A program made the position numbers and the translations under genes. The notes beneath the pieces are model-generated. The model did no database searches, had not been told where the DNA came from, and saw only the letters and a program-made list of their open reading frames with translations. From contig JADHOC010000008.1 in assembly GCA_016779205.1 (NCBI GenBank), forward strand, positions 114,261 through 178,260: a stretch of DNA of 64,000 bases, read 5' to 3'. This DNA is from Planctomycetota bacterium (GTDB lineage: Bacteria; Planctomycetota; UBA1135; GCA-002686595). Of the stretch, positions 54,801 through 64,000 are shown piece by piece. Position 1 is the stretch's first letter, and every line of letters begins with the position of its first letter.

Positions 54801-55439
54801 CCCGAGCACTCCTCGGCCCGGCTCGAGCGCTTCCTGCAGGCCTGCAGCGGCGGGAACATCTCGGTGGTGAACTGCTCCACCTCGGCGCAGATCTTCCACC
54901 TCATGCGCAAGCACGGCCAGGCGGAGTCCAAGCGCCCGCTGATCGTGATGACCCCCAAGAGCTTCCTGCGCGACAAGCGCGCGGCGAGCCCCGTCGAAGA
55001 CCTCGCCAGGGGCGGCTTCCAGGAGGTCATCGGCGACCGCACGGCGGAGCCCGCCAAGGTGAAGCGCCTGGTGCTCTGCTCGGGCAAGATCGGCCACGAG
55101 CTCGCCACCGCCCGCACCGAGGCGGAGCGCGACGACGTCGCCATCTGCCGGGTCGAGCAGCTCTACCCGTTCCCCAAGGATCAGGTCCTGGCCCAGATCG
55201 GCCGCTACCCGAACCTGGAGCACGTGATCTGGACCCAGGAGGAGCCCCGCAACATGGGCGCCTGGTCCTTCATCCTCCAGCGCTTCCACGACCTCGGCCG
55301 CCCCGACCTCAAGTACGCGGGCCGCGCCGAGTCCTCCAGCCCCGCCACCGGCTCCTACAGCCGCCACAGCGCGGAGCAGGCCTTCCTCATCAAGATGGCC
55401 TTCGGGGACGAGCAGCCGCGCACCAGCCTCGACCGCTGA
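51804..55439 (+). CDS. kgd: Fused 2-oxoglutarate dehydrogenase E2-E1 (Kgd/OdhA type)
   Basis: A 1211-residue multifunctional enzyme. Residues 1-40 (FEQEYGVNAGYVQELFEGWR) are the E1 N-terminal helix. Residues about 90-330 are an E2 succinyltransferase core ending in TSTYDHRVIQGAESG with catalytic H297. The thiamine-diphosphate E1 follows (about 350-1211): MAHRGRLNVLANL, IHGDAAFSGQGVV, INNQIGFTAGP and GHNEGDEPAYTQP. There is no lipoyl or subunit-binding domain, exactly as in mycobacterial Kgd and corynebacterial OdhA. ATG 51804 begins the conserved part. It converts 2-oxoglutarate to succinyl groups in the citric acid cycle, relying on a lipoyl carrier from another E2, or acts as a carboligase. 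This fusion is mainly known from Actinobacteria, so its presence here is notable. Confidence 0.94.
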   Translation: MAIDFEQEYGVNAGYVQELFEGWRSDPAGVEESWRKIFERLSTEGIGGAKAPAGGPGTAPAGSVASGVSSAVAAADGPDLSDDPEMELLVGVAGKIATNMEASLDLPVATSVRNMPAKVLGENRSIINEHMLVRAIGKSSYTHLFAFALARALGEMPRVQASYVESGGKRYRRVPEHVNLGIAIDVPGPKGRMLVVPSIKKAETLDFAEFYGAFQDLVDRGRVGKLTSADFAGTTCTLTNPGGFGTAMSVPRLMPGQGVIIATGSIGVPPELAGMSKAALAENAIGPVMTMTSTYDHRVIQGAESGLLLKRVDELLHGADDFYDDIFTALRVPWQPARSGEDMRPTGGADHAEMQTKVWTLIQAYRTRGGQLADLDPLGYRPELLESLDPGSYGLSLWDLDRTFLCGGMNGKSSMTLREILRTLRRAYCRRWTSEVGHITDRERKLWLRERVENDDHFVEFDTEERNGILSRLNRAENFERFLANTYVGNKRFSLEGGDTMIPALAEVIERAALKGVEKVVIGMAHRGRLNVLANLMGKSHEQIFREFEGGLLPLSTEGSGDVKYHLGQVGIFRTREGKEVEVSLSANPSHLEAVDPVVCGMTRAHQDAMGDEDRRKVLAVLIHGDAAFSGQGVVTETLNMSELRAFSNGGTVHLIINNQIGFTAGPRDLRSTHYCSDAAKAIEAPIMHANGDFPESVLRACRLAVDYQREFGADAVIDMVCYRRWGHNEGDEPAYTQPALYSRIAAHPTVCEIYSDLLVRRGALTREEADRISAEAEDELRTALAKHKASATEELPFEEIVDVELDDPRDYAVTPSPETAVPTDELVQLIDDLNMIPEGFVVHPNLLRQLRRRERMVRGELDVDWGCAEALAFGTLLRGGVSIRLEGQDSGRGTFSHRHAVIRDQATEEEHVPLRALSGATGHFEAWDSLLSEEAALAFEYGYGLARPDSLVLWEAQFGDFANGAQIPIDQFLVSGEAKWRQLSGLVMLLPHGYDGQGPEHSSARLERFLQACSGGNISVVNCSTSAQIFHLMRKHGQAESKRPLIVMTPKSFLRDKRAASPVEDLARGGFQEVIGDRTAEPAKVKRLVLCSGKIGHELATARTEAERDDVAICRVEQLYPFPKDQVLAQIGRYPNLEHVIWTQEEPRNMGAWSFILQRFHDLGRPDLKYAGRAESSSPATGSYSRHSAEQAFLIKMAFGDEQPRTSLDR

Positions 55440-55448
55440 GCCGGCTCT

Positions 55449-55473
55449 CCGGCGCCCTCCTGTGGGGCGCCGG
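55449..55473. terminator. Hairpin between convergent kgd and Nudix genes
   Basis: CCGGCGCCC, loop TCCTGTG, GGGCGCCGG: a perfect 9-bp stem 9 bases after the kgd stop. It could serve both strands. No T run is seen on either side. Confidence 0.5.
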
Positions 55474-55627
55474 GTCCGCTGCCTCGGGGCAAATGCTCGC
55501 AGGAGATCCGGCGGCCCTTCAGCGAAGGTGAAGAGCGCCTCAGGAACCCCTCAAGGCCGAGGGGCCGGCGCTCGGTCCTCCAGCAAGGGGCGAGGGCGGG
55601 AGGGGCCTGCTGACGTCCGCCCTGGGC

Positions 55628-56230
55628 TCAGGGCAGCAGCATGCGGCTGTAGAAGAGCGCGATCAGGCTCAGGCCGTCGTGGAGGGTGCCGGCGCGCAGC
55701 ATGGCCTCGACCTCGTCGGGGGCGAAGGTCTCCACGATCATCCGCTCGGAGGGGTCCAGCTGCTGCTCGTGGCGCAGCTCACAGTCCAGGGCGGCGAAGG
55801 GGTGGATCCAGTGGTTGCTGATCCCGTTGCAGGTGTAGTACCCGGGCAGAGGGACCAGGCGTCCGGCCTCGTAGCCGGTCTCCTCGCGCAGCTCCCGGGC
55901 GGCGCACTCGATGGGCGCCTCGCCCGCGTCGATGCGGCCCGCCGGCACCTCCCAGTGGGTGTTGCCGTGGGTGTGGCGCAGCTGGCCCACCATGACCAGG
56001 CGACCGTCGGTGCGGATGGGCACGACGCTCACCGCGTCCCCGACCTCGACCACGTGGTGCTCCTGGAGCTCCCCGTTCCCCAGCCGCAGCATGTCCCGCC
56101 GCAGCCCCACCCAGGGGCTGTCGTAGATCCGCTCGGTGGAGTCGAGCTCGAAGGGCTCGAAGGGGGGCGGCGCCCCGGGGACCTGGGGGTCCTCCGGGGG
56201 GCGGCCGCCCGCGGCGCTGTCGTCGGTCAA
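55628..56230 (-). CDS. Nudix hydrolase (ADP-ribose pyrophosphatase-like)
   Basis: A 200-residue protein with a complete Nudix box from G98 to Y120 (GRIDAGEAPIECAARELREE plus TGY). The preceding HWEVPAGR and the later GYYTCNGISNHWIHPF fit ADP-sugar pyrophosphatases. A proline-rich lead of about 25 residues precedes the fold. It begins 19 bases after the E1-type gene stop on the same strand, so it may be co-transcribed with it. It hydrolyses a nucleoside diphosphate linked to another moiety; the exact substrate is uncertain. Confidence 0.9.
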   Translation of the reverse strand: MTDDSAAGGRPPEDPQVPGAPPPFEPFELDSTERIYDSPWVGLRRDMLRLGNGELQEHHVVEVGDAVSVVPIRTDGRLVMVGQLRHTHGNTHWEVPAGRIDAGEAPIECAARELREETGYEAGRLVPLPGYYTCNGISNHWIHPFAALDCELRHEQQLDPSERMIVETFAPDEVEAMLRAGTLHDGLSLIALFYSRMLLP

Positions 56231-56249
56231 GGTGCCGGCCTCGCGGGGC

Positions 56250-59120
56250 TCAGTCCTTCACGGGCGCGGGCCACAGCTCGCGCCAGTCGCCGATGCCGGC
56301 GTGGCGCGGGGCGCCCGCGACCCGGTCGAGGGTGGCGGAGGAGACGCGGATGTCCTCGAGGGCGGTCTCCGAGAGGACCTTGCCGCAGGCCTCCGCGATG
56401 GAGTCCGCGTCCAGGTGCTGGTACTTGAAGACCTCGGCCGGGCGGCCGCACTTGGAGAACTTGCGCACCGCGAGGGTCTCCTGACGGACGCCGACGATGG
56501 AGCCGATGTTGTCCAGGAGGCCCGCCTCGCCGTCGCACACGGCGACGATGGGGACCCGGCGGCCGGCGAGGCCGGCGAGGCCCGCGGCGTCGGTCTCGCC
56601 CGAGGGGACGAGGTGCAGGTTGCCGTCGATCCCGAGCCCCTCCTTGAGGTGGCGGTAGTCCGACTCGTGGCCGAGGATGCCGAAGAGCAGCTCGGGGGAG
56701 CTGACGTGGATCACGTTGGCGTAGATGCCGCGCTCCAGGAGGGCCTTGGAGGCCTCCACCGCGCCGTCGGCGAGGGAGCCCATGGCGAAGATGTGGACCA
56801 CGTTGTCGCCCGGCTCGTAGCCCGCGTAGCCGCGGTAGTCGACGAGGTAGTAGCCGCCCTCCATGACGTCCGCGCGCACGCCGGCGAGGATCTCGTCGGC
56901 CGGCACCGTGGCGACGGTGGACTCGTCGGTGGCGCCGTCCCAGCTCGCGCCCTTGGGGGCGAGGGGGCCGGCGTCGTGGCCCTTGTAGCGCGCCTGGGTC
57001 TTCATGAGCTCCACGAGCTCCTTCTGCTTGGCGGCCCGCGTCACGGCGCGGATCAGCACGCCCCGGCGGCCGTCGTTGTCGTCCTCCATGTGGCGCCGGA
57101 TGGCGTCGGAGAGGATCCAGTCCACCTCGACCGCAAAGAGCGGCTCCCAGGTGATCAGGTTCGGGATCTGGATGTCGCTCTTCCAGGAGTGCTGCGCGCC
57201 CTCCGGCGACAGCGTCACGCCCGAGGGCGTCCCCATGACCACGAACTCCGCGCCCCAGTAGAGGTTGTAGTAGAGCTGGTCGAGGGCCCGTTTGATGAAG
57301 AAGTCATAGACCGTCATGATCGGGAAGAACGGGATCCCGACGTAGTGGGCCATCTTCCCGAAGGAGCCGACCGCGGTCATCGCGTTCGCCTCGGCGATCT
57401 CGAAGCGGATGTGGCGCGTCCAGGCGTCCTGGGTCGCCACCAGCTCGGGGTGCTTGTACTTGACCTCGAGCTCCTTGCCGATCGTCCCGTCCTCGCGGTC
57501 GGGGCCGTAGATGCGCTCGTTGAGCACCGACGAGATGTTGGTCGAGGTGCCCACGTCCGGGGACATGGTCATCACGTACTCGGCGGCCGGCGCCCAGCGG
57601 CGCTCGTGCTCCGTGAGGTCCTGGGCGCCCTGCACGTCGCTGCGCCGCCGTCCCTGGCGGGCGTCGGTCACGGCGGAGCCGATGCGCACCAGCTTGGCGG
57701 CCAGCTGGCCCCACATCCACTGGGTGTGGGCGATGGGGAACAGGGACAGGTCGATGTCGAGGGACTCAGGGATCGGCCCGGCGGCCTGGATGTCCGCCTG
57801 GACCTTGGCCTTGTTGCGCTTGCGCAGCTCTTCGTGCTCGTCCATCCCGGCGCGGAACTGGTCCCGACGGGCCATGAGGAAGTCGCTCTCCTCGGTGCCC
57901 TCGGCGAAGCGCTGGAAGGGGTCGTCCAGGGAGAGGCCGTGCTCCTCCAGGAGCGCCTCGATCTCACCGCCCTTGGGGAGCGTGGAGTGGTTCGCGGGGT
58001 CGGCGAGGCACTCGAGCCCCCAGCCCTTGAGGGTGTGGGCGATGATCATGTACGGCTCGTCCGACTCCTCGCGGGAGCGCGCCAGCGCCTCGCGGATGGA
58101 CTCGTAGCAGTGGCCGCCCATGTCGAGGAGCATGCAGATGACCTCCTCGTCGGAGAGCGCCTTCATGCCGGCCTTGGTGCCCGCGTGTTTTTCGGCGAAG
58201 ACCCGGCGCGCCGCCTCGGCGTCGCGCTTGAGCACCAGCATCTGGAACTCGTAGTCGGTGAGCCCGCGCTCCAGCACCTCGCGGATGGCGTCGCCGCCCT
58301 CGCCCTTGAAGATCGCCTCGCGCAGCTTGCCGTGGCGCACCTGGATGACGCGCCAGCCGTTGGCGAGGGAGGTCTGCTCGATGCGCTCCGCGTCGGTCTG
58401 CTCGAGGCCGCGCTCGTTGGGGATGCGCGTGCCGTCGAGGTTCTGGCGGTTGTAGTCGATGATCCAGGTGACGTTGCCCAGGAGGCGCTCGGCGAGGTCC
58501 GGCATGGCCTCGAGCAGCGAGCCCTCGCGGAACTCCGAGTCGCCGATCAGCGACCAGAAGTGGGCGTTCTCGGGCACGTCCCAGCCGTGGTCCTTGGCGT
58601 AGCGGTAGGCCAGCGCCAGGTAGCCGGAGACCACCGGCGGGATGCCGACGGTGCCCGAGGGCAGGAAGTGGAAGTGGTCGGCGTCGGCCCGGGCGTGGTA
58701 GCTCTGGAAGACGTGGGGGCTGTCCTCGGTGGGGAAGCGCCGCAGGCCCGCCATGGTCTTCTTGGCCTCCTCCTCGGTGAACCACGCGTCGCCGCGGGCG
58801 CCGGGGTTCGGCTCGAACCAGTCCACGTGCTCGTTGTGACGGAACAGGTCCATCAGGTTGTGCAGCGAGTGGTCCACGGGGGAGGCGTGGGGCTTGCAGC
58901 ACACGAAGTCCTGGGGCTCGCGCACGTCGAGGTGCAGCGCCGACAGGATGTGCATGGCGCTCGCGCAGGAGGCGGGGTGCCCGCCGACCTTGGGGTCGCC
59001 GACGTCCTTCTTGCGGTTGTTGGCCATGTGAATCATGGCCATGGCCTGGGCGAAGGCGCGTCGGGTGATCCGCTCCTGGACAGAGGCGGTCGCGGCGTTG
59101 GGAGTCGCTTTGGTGATCAT
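56250..59120 (-). CDS. Divergent homodimeric pyruvate dehydrogenase E1 (AceE-like)
   Basis: A 956-residue thiamine-diphosphate enzyme with the transketolase-like three-domain plan. The N-terminal half has GGHPASCASAMHIL, the ThDP motif start GDSEFREGSLLEA (D194, with S195 where AceE has Gly) and the matching asparagine N224 in DYNRQNLDG, 30 residues on. The pyrimidine domain follows (about 500-720) with MTMSPDVGTSTN and EANAMTAVGSFG, then a C-terminal domain. Length and layout match AceE (about 890), with inserts. No lipoyl E2 or E3 is in the window. It is convergent with kgd. Pyruvate is the likely substrate, but another 2-oxoacid or a ketolase reaction cannot be excluded. Confidence 0.8.
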   Translation of the reverse strand: MITKATPNAATASVQERITRRAFAQAMAMIHMANNRKKDVGDPKVGGHPASCASAMHILSALHLDVREPQDFVCCKPHASPVDHSLHNLMDLFRHNEHVDWFEPNPGARGDAWFTEEEAKKTMAGLRRFPTEDSPHVFQSYHARADADHFHFLPSGTVGIPPVVSGYLALAYRYAKDHGWDVPENAHFWSLIGDSEFREGSLLEAMPDLAERLLGNVTWIIDYNRQNLDGTRIPNERGLEQTDAERIEQTSLANGWRVIQVRHGKLREAIFKGEGGDAIREVLERGLTDYEFQMLVLKRDAEAARRVFAEKHAGTKAGMKALSDEEVICMLLDMGGHCYESIREALARSREESDEPYMIIAHTLKGWGLECLADPANHSTLPKGGEIEALLEEHGLSLDDPFQRFAEGTEESDFLMARRDQFRAGMDEHEELRKRNKAKVQADIQAAGPIPESLDIDLSLFPIAHTQWMWGQLAAKLVRIGSAVTDARQGRRRSDVQGAQDLTEHERRWAPAAEYVMTMSPDVGTSTNISSVLNERIYGPDREDGTIGKELEVKYKHPELVATQDAWTRHIRFEIAEANAMTAVGSFGKMAHYVGIPFFPIMTVYDFFIKRALDQLYYNLYWGAEFVVMGTPSGVTLSPEGAQHSWKSDIQIPNLITWEPLFAVEVDWILSDAIRRHMEDDNDGRRGVLIRAVTRAAKQKELVELMKTQARYKGHDAGPLAPKGASWDGATDESTVATVPADEILAGVRADVMEGGYYLVDYRGYAGYEPGDNVVHIFAMGSLADGAVEASKALLERGIYANVIHVSSPELLFGILGHESDYRHLKEGLGIDGNLHLVPSGETDAAGLAGLAGRRVPIVAVCDGEAGLLDNIGSIVGVRQETLAVRKFSKCGRPAEVFKYQHLDADSIAEACGKVLSETALEDIRVSSATLDRVAGAPRHAGIGDWRELWPAPVKD

Positions 59121-59361
59121 CGAGGGTCGGTCGGTGGTCGCTTGGGGGAGGAGCGGTCGGGGCCCGCGACCCCCTCAAGGTGCGATCTCGAGGGTGATGG
59201 GCGGGCGCGCGGATGCCGTTCCGGCGGACCATTGTAGGACCCATGGGGGGCGGCGTGGGGGGCGCGAAGGGAGTTCAGCCCACGCAGTGTCCTGCGGGGC
59301 GCGCCGCGCGGGGCGGCGTCCGGCACGGACAGGACGGGCCGCCTGTGACCGTGGGCGCCGC

Positions 59362-60480
59362 TCAGCGCCGCAGGGCGCCTTCGTACAGCTCGCCGTAGGT
59401 GGCGACCATGGCGTCGAGGGAGTAGCGCTCACGCACCCGCTCGAGGCCGACCCTCGCGAGCTCGCCGCGCTGTTCCGCCGCACCCGCCAGGCGTCCGATG
59501 GCGCCGGCGAGGTCGGCCTCGACCCGGGGGCCCAGGGGCACCACGTAGACCCGCGCCTCGGGGGGCAGGGTCTGGCTCACGTCGCCCACGTCGGTGGCCA
59601 CCACGGGCACCTCGGCGGCCATGGCCTCCAGCAGGGACACGGGTTGCTGCTCCGAGTCGCTGGTGATCGCCATGGCGTCGAAGGCGGAGTACGCGGCGGC
59701 GAGCTCGGTGAGGTGTCCGGTGAGGACCACCTGGACGTTGCCCTCGGCGGCGGCGGCCGCCTCGATGGCGCCGCGCTCCGGGCCCTCGCCCACCACGCAG
59801 ACCACGCCGGGCCGGTCGGTGGGGAAGGGTGCGTCGGCCGCGGCCCGCACCAGGCGGGGGAAGTTCTTCACCGGGCGCAGATGCCCCACGGCGCCGAGCA
59901 CGAAGGCGTCGGCGGGGATGCCGTGGGCCTCTCGGAAGGCGGCGCCGGCCGCCGCGTCCCGCCGGAAGCGGTTCGCGTCGATGCCGTTGGGGATGAGGTG
60001 CGAGCGCGAGAGCCGCCAGGTCTTGCGCGCGATGCGCAGGAGGTTCTCACTGGGCACCACCAGGTCCGTGGACCGCAGGCTCACCCGGCGGGCCCAGTTC
60101 CGGCGGGAATGGAGCCGGTCGGCCTCGTCCGCGTTGAACCCGTCCTCGTGGTGGACGTGCCGGTTGAGCCGGGCGCTGCGGGCGGCGAGCACCGCGTCCA
60201 TGGAGCCCCAGTTGTAGGTGAGCAGGAGGTCCGGTTCGACGCGCTTGAGCAGGTCGCGGCAGAAGCGGACCCCGGCCATGGGGCCCTCGGGGGGCTCCCA
60301 CGGGAGCGTCTTGACGTTGGCGCTGCGCACGATCCCCATGGCCTCGGTGTTGCCATCCGTGGCCACCACCGTGTGGCGGAACCGGTCGCCGAAGGCGTCC
60401 ATCAGCAGCACCGTCCGCACCTGCTGCCCCGCAGGGCAGAAGGTGGAGAAGACGTGCAGGAGGTGTGCGGGTTCGGCCAC
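59362..60480 (-). CDS. Family 4 glycosyltransferase
   Basis: A GT-B enzyme of 372 residues. The N-terminal strand LLHVFSTFCPAGQQVR is the usual glycine/glutamine-rich start for this group. The C-terminal domain has LGAVGHLRPVKNFPRLV, GEGPERGAIEA, TSDSEQQPVSLLEAMAAEVP (E-x7-E-like) and VVATDVGDV. The frame remains open to an ATG at 60612, but bases 60481-60612 show weak third-position GC bias and encode a proline-rich lead, so GTG at 60480 is preferred. It is likely a surface-polysaccharide enzyme. It lies 241 bases after the E1-type gene's start and shares its strand. Confidence 0.85.
   Translation of the reverse strand: MAEPAHLLHVFSTFCPAGQQVRTVLLMDAFGDRFRHTVVATDGNTEAMGIVRSANVKTLPWEPPEGPMAGVRFCRDLLKRVEPDLLLTYNWGSMDAVLAARSARLNRHVHHEDGFNADEADRLHSRRNWARRVSLRSTDLVVPSENLLRIARKTWRLSRSHLIPNGIDANRFRRDAAAGAAFREAHGIPADAFVLGAVGHLRPVKNFPRLVRAAADAPFPTDRPGVVCVVGEGPERGAIEAAAAAEGNVQVVLTGHLTELAAAYSAFDAMAITSDSEQQPVSLLEAMAAEVPVVATDVGDVSQTLPPEARVYVVPLGPRVEADLAGAIGRLAGAAEQRGELARVGLERVRERYSLDAMVATYGELYEGALRR

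Positions 60481-64000
<3,520 letters not shown>

Noticed and set aside
51267..55367. A 1366-residue minus-strand frame opposite kgd
   Set aside because: Same GC-driven shadow. The plus strand carries clear enzyme motifs over the whole length.

Overview
This window is very GC-rich bacterial chromosome with densely packed genes, many in ATGA stop/start overlaps. The gene families point to Planctomycetota or a close relative. These include a HEAT-plus-von-Willebrand-A secreted protein, a SUMF1-like lipoprotein, a MORN-type lipoprotein, a TPR/peptidase-MA protein and SGNH/carbamoyltransferase cassettes. That placement is an inference, because no rRNA lies in the window. No insertion sequence, prophage, CRISPR array or origin was seen.

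Layout. 1-1008: partial glutamate formimidoyltransferase (histidine breakdown). 1210-11657: a surface-glycan locus with a GNAT enzyme, a polysaccharide deacetylase and an SGNH esterase. It also holds a six-gene minus-strand operon (11657 down to 4768): small membrane protein, carbamoyltransferase, SGNH hydrolase fused to a DUF5989-like membrane tail, two GT-C glycosyltransferases and a small membrane protein. 11793-13259: HtrA-type protease. 13487-13650: tRNA-Val with its own promoter and terminator. 13861-19385: alanine dehydrogenase, undecaprenyl-diphosphate phosphatase, secreted amidase, nucleotidyltransferase and glycosyltransferase. 19364-21004: two cell-wall-related exported proteins on the minus strand. 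21113-27713: TPR/peptidase-MA protein, thymidylate kinase, DNA polymerase III delta prime, a Minf_1886-like protein and an AI-2E-type transporter.

28033-36897: OmpA-family lipoprotein, SUMF1-like lipoprotein, ksgA, dnaG, rpoD (a remnant of the macromolecular synthesis operon), a zinc-ribbon coiled-coil protein and a YhcC-type radical SAM protein. 36905-44461: selB, a large acidic repetitive membrane protein of unknown function and the HEAT/VWA protein. 44511-46943: tRNA-Pro and rho. 47026-51669: a four-gene GldA/GldF/GldG/DUF4340-type ABC operon. 51804-59120: an actinobacterial-style fused 2-oxoglutarate dehydrogenase (Kgd/OdhA type), a Nudix hydrolase and a divergent homodimeric pyruvate-dehydrogenase-type E1. 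59362-64000: a glycosyltransferase, then guaB and a partial guaA (GMP synthesis).

The most interesting signals are the following. (1) The carbamoyltransferase operon has an SGNH-DUF5989 fusion and a 13-bp tandem repeat over its probable promoter. (2) Kgd-type and AceE-type enzymes sit next to each other, recalling the mixed PDH/ODH supercomplex of Actinobacteria. (3) The 1127-residue acidic membrane protein ends in a duplicated beta-rich domain. (4) One gene's start codon lies in the loop of a 14-bp hairpin. (5) Several genes carry a -10-like hexamer 6-8 bases before the start codon, suggesting leaderless transcripts. Promoters at the two tRNAs (TTGANN, 17-base spacer, TANATT) give a usable housekeeping consensus for this genome.
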